Part shown: one piece after another, positions 1-5,275 of the stretch
How the letters are laid out: each line of letters begins with the position of its first letter
How positions within the stretch are numbered: the first letter of the stretch is position 1
Assembly: GCF_937858865.1 (NCBI RefSeq)
Contig: NZ_CALLYO010000325.1
Span: 1 to 5,275, forward strand
Direction of reading: 5' to 3'
DNA from: an uncultured Amaricoccus sp.
GTDB lineage: Bacteria > Pseudomonadota > Alphaproteobacteria > Rhodobacterales > Rhodobacteraceae
Length of the DNA: 5,275 nucleotides
Made by a program: the position numbers and the translations under genes
The notes under the pieces: generated by a model
Told to the model about the DNA's origin: nothing
The model's database searches: none
Seen by the model: only the letters and a program-made list of their open reading frames with translations

Positions 1-646
1 CCCAGTAGCCGAGATAGACGTGCGGCAGGCCCGACTCGGCGGCGATCGCGACGTGGTCGAGGATGATGTAGCTGCCGAGGCTCTCGCGGGCGAGGTCGGG
101 CTCGAAGAAGGAATAGACCATCGACACCCCGTCCGAGAGGATGTCGGTCAGGCAGACGGCGACGAGGTCCCGCGCCGCGGACCCGTCCCGCCGGGCGTAG
201 TATTCGATCACCCGGCTGCGGACCGGGCTCTCCTCGATCATCGCCGCGAATTCGCCCATGTCCATGTCGGCCATGCCGCCGGTGGCGTGGCGGGCGTCGA
301 GGTAGCGGCGGAACAGGTGATACTGCGCCTCGGTCGCCCAGGGGCTGCGCGCGACCCGCTCGAGATGCGCGTTGCGGTTCATCACCCGGCGCTGGCTGCG
401 CGAGGGCGCGAAATCGCGCACCACGATCCGCGCCGACAGGCAGGCGGCGCAGCCGGCGCAGGAGGGGCGGTAGAGCACGTTCTGCGAGCGGCGGAAGCCC
501 TGGTGCGACAGCACGTCGTTGAGGTGCCGCGCCCCGTCGCCCTGCAGCGCCGTGAAGAGCTTGCGCTCGACCTTGCCGGGCAGGTAGGGGCACGGTTGCG
601 GCGCCGTCACGTAGAACTGATGTGACTGCGGCAGCGTATGGCGCAT
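1..646 (-). CDS. bpt: Aspartate/glutamate leucyltransferase (Bpt), C-terminus cut off by window edge
   Basis: The family transfers leucine from Leu-tRNA to proteins with N-terminal Asp or Glu, marking them for ClpS/ClpAP degradation (N-degron pathway, cytoplasm). I read 215 codons from an ATG at 644-646. Visible family motifs are CPYLPGK (residues 19-25), the stretch [14 protein letters not shown] (50-63), a cysteine cluster C63-x2-C66-x2-C69, SRSQRR (82-87), and near the cut SFFEP (179-183) and [10 protein letters not shown] (206-215). The cysteines match the conserved N-terminal cysteine cluster of the ATE/Bpt family. Family members are usually about 240-260 residues, so perhaps 30-40 are missing beyond base 1. 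A GGGAGGAGG sequence lies about 15 bases before the start, a long but usable spacing. An upstream ATG at 672-674 on this strand is out of frame. The gene follows the RDD gene in the same direction. It could be annotated as arginyltransferase (ate); bacterial members of this shape are mostly leucyltransferases. Confidence 0.93.
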   Translation of the reverse strand, partial: MRHTLPQSHQFYVTAPQPCPYLPGKVERKLFTALQGDGARHLNDVLSHQGFRRSQNVLYRPSCAGCAACLSARIVVRDFAPSRSQRRVMNRNAHLERVARSPWATEAQYHLFRRYLDARHATGGMADMDMGEFAAMIEESPVRSRVIEYYARRDGSAARDLVAVCLTDILSDGVSMVYSFFEPDLARESLGSYIILDHVAIAAESGLPHVYLGYW

Positions 647-683
647 GTCCGGACCCTGCGGCCTCCTCCCCCATCGTCATGGG

Positions 684-713
684 AGCGTAGCAACAGCGCC
701 CGCCGGCGGGCAA
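684..713 (-). promoter_or_regulatory. Weak candidate promoter with palindrome upstream of bpt
   Basis: The 100-base RDD-bpt gap has a perfect 14-bp palindrome, GCCCGCCGGCGGGC (698-711). On the minus strand TTGCCC (708-713) and TACGCT (684-689) are 18 bases apart and could be a poor -35/-10 pair with the palindrome filling the spacer. A 5-bp inverted repeat (670-674 with 679-683) lies between this and the bpt ribosome site. The palindrome lacks a following T-run, so it is a poor terminator for the RDD gene. bpt may be read through from upstream. Confidence 0.25.
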
Positions 714-746
714 CATGATTCTCCGCGCGCGGTGAACGGGTGCGGA

Positions 747-1226
747 TCAGCTGTCCGCCGGCCGGTTGATCGCCGTTGTGCCGAGGATGATGTCGGCGAT
801 GCTCTGCCGGTAGCGCGTGCCGGCGATGGTCAGGCAGCTCACCAGCTGCAGCGGCAGGAAGCCGATGCAGATCATGTAGATCACCGTGTGCAGGAAGGCG
901 GTCGCCGCGTCGAACCGCTCGCCGTTGCCGCGGCGGAACTCGATCCCGGTGAAGCGCATCCCGAGCGTCGCAGACGCCGGTCCGGCGAGGAGCGCCGTCC
1001 GGTAGAGAAAGCCGGTGGCGGCGATGATGAAGCCGAAGAGTGCGAAGCCGAATCCGAGCGTCAGGAGCCCGAAGACGAGGGCGAGCGGCACGCCGGCGAG
1101 CAGGATGATCGCCACGTCGATCAGCCAGGCCAGGAGGCGGCGCCCCGGCAGGCCGGCATAGAAGCGGCGGTCGAGCTCGGGATCGGGCAGGCCGGCGAGC
1201 GGGCCGGAATGGGCATAGGCGGACAT
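747..1226 (-). CDS. RDD family integral membrane protein
   Basis: A 159-residue protein of the RDD family, whose function is generally unknown; some members have been linked to transport or stress tolerance. After a hydrophilic N-terminus of about 28 residues come Arg29-Arg30 and Asp37 in the first hydrophobic segment (about 31-55). A second segment follows at about 57-79, then the signature ATLGMRFTGIEFRRGNGERF (86-105), a third segment at about 110-132, and SIADIILGT (142-150) at the end. These are the expected Arg, Asp and Asp positions and the usual three-helix layout. The start is chosen because AGGAGT at 1231-1236 (minus strand) lies 4 bases before the ATG and the protein then has normal family length. 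It sits between ppk2 (62 bases upstream) and bpt (100 bases downstream), all co-directional. From memory, an RDD gene beside the Bpt/ATE gene is common in Rhizobiales. No specific substrate can be assigned. Confidence 0.9.
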   Translation of the reverse strand: MSAYAHSGPLAGLPDPELDRRFYAGLPGRRLLAWLIDVAIILLAGVPLALVFGLLTLGFGFALFGFIIAATGFLYRTALLAGPASATLGMRFTGIEFRRGNGERFDAATAFLHTVIYMICIGFLPLQLVSCLTIAGTRYRQSIADIILGTTAINRPADS

Positions 1227-1238
1227 CGGCACTCCTGG

Positions 1239-1255
1239 TCGAGGGTCGCCCTCGA
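1239..1255 (-). promoter_or_regulatory. Hairpin-forming inverted repeat between ppk2 and the RDD gene
   Basis: TCGAGGG (1239-1245) and CCCTCGA (1249-1255) form a perfect 7-bp stem with a 3-base loop. In the minus-strand transcript this lies two bases before the RDD gene's AGGAGT ribosome site and about 33 bases past the ppk2 stop. No T-run follows, so it does not look like a standard intrinsic terminator. An mRNA-processing or stability element, or a hairpin tuning RDD translation, is possible. Confidence 0.35.
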
Positions 1256-1288
1256 GATGGGGGCGCCGGTCCCGGGGCGCAAGGCTCG

Positions 1289-2161
1289 TCAGCCGAGGAG
1301 CTCGGGGCCGCCGCAGATCCTCGGGTCGGGCGGGGCGGCGGCCTTGCCGGGATAGTCGAGGCGCGCCAGCACCGACTGCATCGCCGCGAGGCGGCCGCGG
1401 CGCTTGTCCTCGAACCAGACGACGGTCCAGGGCGCGGCGGTGCGGTGGCTGCGCTCGAAGGTCTCGCGGATGGCAGCGCTGTAGTCGTCCCAGCGCGAGA
1501 GCCCCTCGATGTCGGTCTCGCTGAGCTTCCACTGCTTCAGCGGGTCGTTCTGGCGCTGGAGGAACTGGCGGATCTGCTCGGCGCGGCCGATGGCGAGCCA
1601 GAGCTTGATGAGGATGATGCCGTCCCGCACCAGCATGTCCTCGAACTCGGGGAGCTGGGCGAAGAAGCGGTCGCGCTCCTCCCGGGTGCACCAGCCGAAG
1701 ACATGCTCGACGACGGCGCGGTTGTACCAGGAGCGGTCGAAGAACAGGATCTCGCCGGTCGTCGGCAGATGCGCGACGTAGCGCTGGAAGTACCACTGCC
1801 CGCGCTCGAGGTCGGAGGGGACGCCGAGGGCCACCGACCGGGCATGGCGCGGGTTGAGGTTCTCGCGGAAGGCGTGGACGGTGCCGCCCTTGCCGGCGGC
1901 GTCGCGTCCCTCGAAGAGGATGACGATCCGCTGGCCGCTGTCCCGCGCCCATTGCTGCAGCTTGACGAGTTCGAGCTGGCAGGCGTGGTAGGCCCGCGCG
2001 TAATCGTCCCCGTCGAGCCGCTTGGCGTAGGGATAGCGCGGGTCGAGGATGTCGTCCTTGTCGGCCCGCTCGAGCGCCGCGCGGATCTCCTTCGGCGCCT
2101 TCTTCTTCAGGTAGCGGTCGACGGCACCGTCGAACGGCTTCCCGGCCTCCTTTTCAGCCAT
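1289..2161 (-). CDS. ppk2: Polyphosphate kinase 2 (PPK2), single-domain, class I-like
   Basis: A 290-residue cytoplasmic P-loop kinase. The family transfers phosphate between inorganic polyphosphate and nucleotides; class I single-domain members mainly use polyP to phosphorylate nucleoside diphosphates (ADP to ATP, GDP to GTP). The Walker A motif is GRDAAGKGGT (85-94, Lys91). The polyP/metal site region includes NPRHARSVALG (103-113) and QWYFQRYVAHLP (122-133). Walker B is FDRSWYNR (141-148), and the lid module is EQIRQFLQRQNDPLKQWKLS (195-214). Length and motifs match class I (SMc02148/PA0141 type) better than the AMP-using class II or the class III group. No key residue is missing. The ATG at 2159-2161 has AGGGAGG (2167-2173) five bases upstream; longer readings of the frame run backwards through mmsA and are spurious. 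It is the first gene of the minus-strand set and diverges from mmsA. The nucleotide preference is inferred, not visible. Confidence 0.95.
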   Translation of the reverse strand: MAEKEAGKPFDGAVDRYLKKKAPKEIRAALERADKDDILDPRYPYAKRLDGDDYARAYHACQLELVKLQQWARDSGQRIVILFEGRDAAGKGGTVHAFRENLNPRHARSVALGVPSDLERGQWYFQRYVAHLPTTGEILFFDRSWYNRAVVEHVFGWCTREERDRFFAQLPEFEDMLVRDGIILIKLWLAIGRAEQIRQFLQRQNDPLKQWKLSETDIEGLSRWDDYSAAIRETFERSHRTAAPWTVVWFEDKRRGRLAAMQSVLARLDYPGKAAAPPDPRICGGPELLG

Positions 2162-2177
2162 CGGCGCCTCCCTACCC

Positions 2178-2199
2178 GGCGGGCCGACTATGGCCCGCC
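2178..2199. promoter_or_regulatory. 8-bp inverted repeat bracketing the ppk2 -10 box (possible operator)
   Basis: GGCGGGCC (2178-2185) and its exact reverse complement GGCCCGCC (2192-2199) are separated by six bases, GACTAT. The spacer plus one base of the right arm is the candidate -10 hexamer of ppk2. A protein bound here would block RNA polymerase; as RNA it could only form if transcription began upstream. The perfect 8+8 match is seen directly; the operator role is inferred, and GC-rich DNA yields such repeats by chance fairly often. Confidence 0.4.
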
Positions 2200-2215
2200 C
2201 CTGCCCTGTCCGCAA
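2187..2215 (-). promoter_or_regulatory. Candidate sigma-70-type promoter for ppk2
   Basis: On the minus strand TTGCGG (2210-2215) and CATAGT (2187-2192) are separated by exactly 17 bases. CATAGT matches four of six bases of TATAAT and TTGCGG matches the leading TTG of the -35 box. A start near 2180 would leave a leader of about 20 bases holding the AGGGAGG ribosome site, a sensible geometry. It is one of the few AT-containing spots in this GC-rich gap. This is pattern matching only, with a weak -35. Confidence 0.45.
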
Positions 2216-2224
2216 TGTGCCCGC

Positions 2225-2246
2225 GGCGGGCCTTGGCGGGGCCTTG
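2225..2246 (+). repeat. Imperfect tandem repeat GGCGGGCCTTG / GGCGGGGCCTTG
   Basis: GGCGGGCCTTG at 2225-2235 is followed, sharing one G, by GGCGGGGCCTTG at 2235-2246, which has one extra G. The first copy contains the same GGCGGGCC word as the left arm of the inverted repeat at 2178-2185. It lies in the divergent ppk2/mmsA intergenic region. It may be a cluster of binding sites or simple GC-rich slippage. Confidence 0.5.
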
Positions 2247-2293
2247 TCCCCGGCGGCGCGGCGCGCGAGAGTGCGGGACGAGCGCCGGAGGCA

Positions 2294-2310
2294 TCCCGCC
2301 GCCGGCGGGA
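2294..2310. promoter_or_regulatory. 7-bp inverted repeat upstream of mmsA
   Basis: TCCCGCC (2294-2300) and GGCGGGA (2304-2310) are perfect reverse complements with a 3-base spacer. The element ends 19 bases before the mmsA ATG and just ahead of its purine-rich ribosome site. It could be an operator for a valine-catabolism regulator or a leader hairpin. No convincing -10/-35 pair for mmsA was found in the gap, so its position relative to the transcription start is unknown. Confidence 0.35.
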
Positions 2311-2329
2311 GCGGGCGCGGGGGGAGATC

Positions 2330-3829
2330 ATGCGGGAGATCGGCCACTTCATCGACGGCAGGCAGGTGCCGGGCAGGTCCGGGCGCCGGGCGGAGGTCTA
2401 CAACCCGGCCACCGGCGAGGTGCAGGCCGAGGTCGCGCTCGCCTCGGCGGCCGAGCTCGCCGCCGCCGTCGAGGGCGCCAAGGCCGCGCAGCCGAAATGG
2501 GCGGCGACCAACCCGCAGCGCCGCGCCCGCGTCATGATGCGCTTCGTCGCGCTGCTCAACCGCGACATGGACAAGCTCGCCGAGGCGCTCTCGCGCGAGC
2601 ATGGCAAGACCCTGCCCGACGCCAGGGGCGACGTCGTCCGCGGCCTCGAGGTCGCCGAGTTCTGCGTCGGCGCCCCGCACCTGCTCAAGGGCGAGTTCAC
2701 CGACGGCGCCGGCCCCGGCATCGACATGTACTCGATGCGCCAGCCGCTCGGCGTCGTCGCCGGGATCACGCCGTTCAACTTCCCGGCGATGATCCCGATG
2801 TGGAAGATGTGCCCGGCGCTCGCCTGCGGCAACGCCTTCATCCTCAAGCCCTCCGAGCGCGATCCCTCGGTGCCGATGATGCTCGCCGAGCTGATGCAGG
2901 AGGCCGGCCTCCCCGACGGCGTCCTGCAGGTGGTGAACGGCGACAAGGAGGCGGTCGACGCCATCCTCGACCATCCCGACATCGCCGCCGTCGGCTTCGT
3001 CGGCTCGACCCCGATCGCCGAATACATCTACGCCCGCGCCACCCAGCACGGAAAGCGCGCGCAATGCTTCGGCGGCGCCAAGAACCACATGATCGTCATG
3101 CCCGACGCCGACCTCGACCAGGCGGTCGACGCCCTCGTCGGCGCCGGCTACGGCGCCGCCGGCGAGCGCTGCATGGCGATCTCCGTCGCCGTCCCCGTCG
3201 GCGAGGCCACCGCCGACGCGCTGATCGAGCGGCTGATCCCGCGGGTCGAGTCGCTGAAGATCGGCCCCTATACCGCCGGCGACGACGTGGACTTCGGCCC
3301 GGTCGTCACCCGCGCCGCCCAGGGCCGCATCCTCGGCCTCGTCGACCGCGGCGTCGAACAGGGCGCCGAGCTCCGCGTGGACGGCCGCGGCTTCCGGATG
3401 CAGGGCTATGAGAACGGCTTCTTCGTCGGCGCCTGCCTCTTCGACCGGGTGACGCCGGAGATGGACATCTACCGCGAGGAGATCTTCGGCCCGGTCCTCT
3501 CCGCCGTCCGCGCCCATTCCTACGACGAGGCGCTCGATCTGACCATGAAGAACCCCTACGGCAACGGCACGGCGATCTTCACCCGCGACGGCGACACCGC
3601 GCGCGACTTCGCGAGCCGGGTCAACGTCGGCATGATCGGGGTCAACGTGCCGATCCCGGTGCCCCTCGCCTACCATACCTTCGGCGGCTGGAAGAAATCC
3701 GGCTTCGGCGACCTCAACCAGCATGGGCCCGACGCCTTCCGCTTCTACACCCGCACCAAGACCGTCACCTCCCGCTGGCCGTCCGGCATCAAGGAAGGGG
3801 CCGCCTTCGCGATCCCGACCATGGAATAG
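2330..3829 (+). CDS. mmsA: CoA-acylating methylmalonate-semialdehyde dehydrogenase
   Basis: A 499-residue aldehyde dehydrogenase superfamily enzyme, full length for the family (about 500). MMSDH converts methylmalonate semialdehyde, CoA and NAD+ to propionyl-CoA, CO2 and NADH in valine degradation; the family also takes malonate semialdehyde to acetyl-CoA. Visible features are the N-terminal IGHFIDG (4-10), GVVAGITPFNFPAMIPMWK (141-159) and LKPSERDPS (172-180) for NAD binding, and GFVGST (222-227). Further along are GGAKNHMIVMPDAD (248-261), the catalytic cysteine in GERCMAIS (Cys281), EEIFGPVL (383-390), and a C-terminal SRWPSGIKEGAAFAIPTM (481-498) typical of MmsA. The general-base Glu of hydrolytic ALDHs (ELGGK motif) is absent: Cys246 stands there, consistent with CoA-acylating chemistry. 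The ATG is preceded by GGGGGGAGA with only about 3 bases spacing; the protein begins where family members do. It is the first gene of the plus-strand cluster. Confidence 0.95.
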   Translation: MREIGHFIDGRQVPGRSGRRAEVYNPATGEVQAEVALASAAELAAAVEGAKAAQPKWAATNPQRRARVMMRFVALLNRDMDKLAEALSREHGKTLPDARGDVVRGLEVAEFCVGAPHLLKGEFTDGAGPGIDMYSMRQPLGVVAGITPFNFPAMIPMWKMCPALACGNAFILKPSERDPSVPMMLAELMQEAGLPDGVLQVVNGDKEAVDAILDHPDIAAVGFVGSTPIAEYIYARATQHGKRAQCFGGAKNHMIVMPDADLDQAVDALVGAGYGAAGERCMAISVAVPVGEATADALIERLIPRVESLKIGPYTAGDDVDFGPVVTRAAQGRILGLVDRGVEQGAELRVDGRGFRMQGYENGFFVGACLFDRVTPEMDIYREEIFGPVLSAVRAHSYDEALDLTMKNPYGNGTAIFTRDGDTARDFASRVNVGMIGVNVPIPVPLAYHTFGGWKKSGFGDLNQHGPDAFRFYTRTKTVTSRWPSGIKEGAAFAIPTME

Positions 3830-3837
3830 CCGCCGCG

Positions 3838-4926
3838 ATGGCCGCCTCGCCCTGGCCCGACGGCCGCCTGATCGAGCTCCTCGGGGTCGCCCACCCGATC
3901 GTGCAGGCGCCGATGAAGGGCACCTCGACGCCCGAGCTCGCCGCCGCCGTCAGCGAGGCCGGCGGCCTCGGCTCGCTCGGCTGCGCCGGCCTCGACGGCG
4001 CGGCCGTCGGCGCCCTCGTCCGCGAGATGCGCGGCCGCACCCGCGGGCCCTTCAACCTCAACTTCTTCGCCCACGGCGCGGTCGCGCCCGATCCCGCCGC
4101 CATCGCCTGCGCCCGCGCGCGCCTCGCCCCCTTCTACCTCGAGAAGGGCCTCGGCGCGCCGCCCGACCGGGTCGACGCCGCGCCCGCCGCCTTCGGCGAG
4201 GACCAGCTCGCGGCGCTCCTCGCCGACCCGCCGCCGGTCGTCAGCTTCCACTTCGGCGTGCCCCCCGGCGATGCCGTCGCCCGGCTCCGCGCCGCCGGCG
4301 CCCGCGTCCTCTCCACCGCCACCACCGTCGCCGAGGCGCGCGCCCTCGAGAGCGCCGGGGTCGACGCCGTGATCGCCCAGGGCTGGGAGGCGGGCGGCCA
4401 CCGCGGCGCCTTCCCGGTCACCGCCGACGATGCCGGCGTCGGCACGCTCGCCCTCGTGCCGCAGGTCGCCGACGCCGTCTCGGTGCCGGTCATCGCCGCC
4501 GGCGGCATCGGCGACGGCCGCGGCGTCGCCGCCGCCTTCGCCCTCGGGGCGGCCGGGGTGCAGCTCGGCACCGCCTTCATCCGCTGCCCGGAATCGTCCG
4601 CCCGGCCCGCGCACCGCGCGGCGGTCGAGGCCGGCCGCGACGATTCGACCCGCCTCAGCCGCGCCGTCTCCGGCCGCCCGGCGCGCGCGCACCGCAACCG
4701 CTACGTCGACGCCATGGCCGCCGAGACCGGCGCGCTGCCGGAGTATCCGCTCATGTACCCCTTCGCCGCCCCGCTCGCCGCCGACGGCGACCCCGACTTC
4801 CAGTTCCTCCTCTACGGCCAGGCCGCCGCCCTCACCCGCGCCGAGCCGGCCGCGGCGGTGATCGCCCGCCTCGTCGCCGAGGCCGGCGCCGTCCTCGCCC
4901 GCCTGCGGGGAAAGGAGCAGCCGTGA
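3838..4926 (+). CDS. Nitronate monooxygenase-family FMN protein (2-nitropropane dioxygenase-like)
   Basis: A 362-residue TIM-barrel flavoprotein of the class I NMO type. Such enzymes bind FMN and oxidise alkyl nitronates, with propionate-3-nitronate a favoured substrate giving malonate semialdehyde plus nitrite/nitrate. Some relatives are NADH:quinone reductases instead. Visible motifs are QAPMKGTSTPELAAAVSEAG (23-42), NLNFF (73-77) and SFHFGVP (136-142). Then come STATTVAEA (159-167), QGWEAGGHRG (181-190, with His188 at the catalytic histidine position) and the FMN phosphate-binding AGGIGDGRG (221-229). GVQLGTAFIRCPES (240-253) and the C-terminal SGRPAR (278-283) and YGQAAALTR (326-334) complete the set. 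There is no signal peptide or membrane segment. The start lies 8 bases after the mmsA stop without a clear Shine-Dalgarno sequence, so translation is probably coupled. The stop overlaps the next start. The exact substrate is unknown; the operon suggests acyl-CoA or semialdehyde metabolism. Confidence 0.9.
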   Translation: MAASPWPDGRLIELLGVAHPIVQAPMKGTSTPELAAAVSEAGGLGSLGCAGLDGAAVGALVREMRGRTRGPFNLNFFAHGAVAPDPAAIACARARLAPFYLEKGLGAPPDRVDAAPAAFGEDQLAALLADPPPVVSFHFGVPPGDAVARLRAAGARVLSTATTVAEARALESAGVDAVIAQGWEAGGHRGAFPVTADDAGVGTLALVPQVADAVSVPVIAAGGIGDGRGVAAAFALGAAGVQLGTAFIRCPESSARPAHRAAVEAGRDDSTRLSRAVSGRPARAHRNRYVDAMAAETGALPEYPLMYPFAAPLAADGDPDFQFLLYGQAAALTRAEPAAAVIARLVAEAGAVLARLRGKEQP

Positions 4927-5275
4927 CCGACGAGATCCGGACCCGCGTCGAAGGCCGCGCCGGCCGCATCACCCTGACCCGGCCGCAGGCGCTCAACGCC
5001 CTCAGCCTCGGCATGGTGCGCGCCATCGACGAGGCCCTGAAGGCCTGGGCCGACGACCCGGCCGTCGCCCTCGTCCTCATCGACGCCGAGGGCCCGCGCG
5101 CCTTCTGCGCCGGCGGCGACATCGCCGACGTCTACCGCTCCGGCCGCCGCGGCGACTTCGACCACGGCCGCCGCTTCTGGGCCGACGAGTACCGGATGAA
5201 CGCCCGCATCGCCGGCTACGGCAAGCCCTACGTGGCGCTGATGCAGGGCTACGTCATGGGCGGCGGCGTCGGCGT
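4923..5275 (+). CDS. 3-Hydroxyisobutyryl-CoA hydrolase (enoyl-CoA hydratase family), N-terminal part
   Basis: Only 117 full codons are in the window; family members run to about 350 residues. The protein is a crotonase-fold member. HIBYL-CoA hydrolase releases 3-hydroxyisobutyrate from its CoA ester in valine degradation. Visible features are RITLTRPQALNALSLGMV (15-32), the oxyanion-hole motif FCAGGDI (61-67) followed by a tyrosine at 71, then the run from Glu89 to Gly117 with KPYVALMQGYVMGGGVG (101-117). The EYRMNARIAGYGKPYVALM pattern (89-107) favours the hydrolase over plain enoyl-CoA hydratases. The catalytic Glu/Asp residues would lie past the right edge and cannot be checked. The start is a GTG at 4923-4925 (GTGA overlap with the upstream stop), supported by AAAGGAG at 4911-4917, five bases before it. 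No in-frame ATG occurs until codon 31, which would delete the conserved N-terminus. An enoyl-CoA hydratase/isomerase is the alternative. Confidence 0.88.
   Translation, partial: MTDEIRTRVEGRAGRITLTRPQALNALSLGMVRAIDEALKAWADDPAVALVLIDAEGPRAFCAGGDIADVYRSGRRGDFDHGRRFWADEYRMNARIAGYGKPYVALMQGYVMGGGVG

Noticed and set aside
20..625. Plus-strand 201-codon frame opposite bpt
   Set aside because: Ala/Gly/Arg/Val-rich with no recognisable motif, and the opposite strand encodes clear Bpt motifs.
698..711. Intrinsic terminator after the RDD gene
   Set aside because: The palindrome is perfect, but no T-run follows it on the minus strand and the stem could be only about 5 bp with a loop, so I list it only as part of a weak regulatory region.
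747..1952. Minus-strand frame joining part of the ppk2 region to the RDD gene
   Set aside because: The upstream portion is an Arg/Pro-rich out-of-frame reading of ppk2; only the part from 1226 on resembles a protein.
1445..2329. Plus-strand open frame through the ppk2 region continuing in frame into mmsA
   Set aside because: It is the antisense of a clear PPK2 with no family motif of its own. MmsA begins naturally at 2330, so this is not an N-terminal fusion.
2215..3411. Plus-strand Arg-rich frame overlapping mmsA
   Set aside because: A shifted reading of mmsA; highly repetitive RRR-type composition with no domain.
2162..3724. Very long minus-strand open frame continuous with ppk2, opposite mmsA
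   Set aside because: Only the part up to 2161 matches a protein family. The rest is low-complexity Ala/Gly/Glu/His/Asp-rich sequence mirroring GC-biased mmsA codons, and a well-placed ribosome site supports the start at 2161.
3745..4697. Minus-strand frames opposite the nitronate monooxygenase gene
   Set aside because: Low-complexity readings rich in Gly/Ala/Glu or Ser/Pro/Arg caused by strong GC3 bias; no motifs, and the sense frame is a full-length family member.

Overview
The window looks like chromosomal DNA from a very GC-rich alphaproteobacterium, probably of the Rhizobiales type. The evidence is the strong G/C third-position bias in every gene, the Bpt/RDD pair, a one-domain class I-like PPK2, and an mmsA of the proteobacterial type. 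The genus cannot be told from the sequence alone. No RNA gene, insertion sequence, CRISPR array or phage gene was seen, and coding density is high. No gap exceeds 170 bases.

The left half (1-2161) is read on the minus strand. In transcription order it holds a polyphosphate kinase 2 (ppk2), a small RDD-family membrane protein, and the start of bpt. Bpt is the aspartate/glutamate leucyltransferase of the bacterial N-degron pathway, and it runs off the left edge. Gaps of 62 and 100 bases separate the three genes, so they may be one transcription unit, but each has its own Shine-Dalgarno sequence and each gap holds an inverted repeat.

The right half (2330-5275) is read on the plus strand and is a tight operon-like run. 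It holds mmsA (CoA-acylating methylmalonate-semialdehyde dehydrogenase), a nitronate monooxygenase-family flavoprotein starting 8 bases after it, and a 3-hydroxyisobutyryl-CoA hydrolase/enoyl-CoA hydratase-family gene. That last gene starts at a GTG overlapping the preceding stop by four bases and runs off the right edge. The first and third genes are distal valine degradation steps. The flavoprotein between them is not a standard member of that pathway. Its family can turn propionate-3-nitronate into malonate semialdehyde, which enzymes of the MmsA family can convert to acetyl-CoA, so a chemical link is possible.

The two halves diverge from a 168-base intergenic region (2162-2329). It carries a plausible ppk2 promoter whose -10 element sits inside an 8-bp inverted repeat, further copies of the same GGCGGGCC word, and a second inverted repeat just upstream of mmsA.
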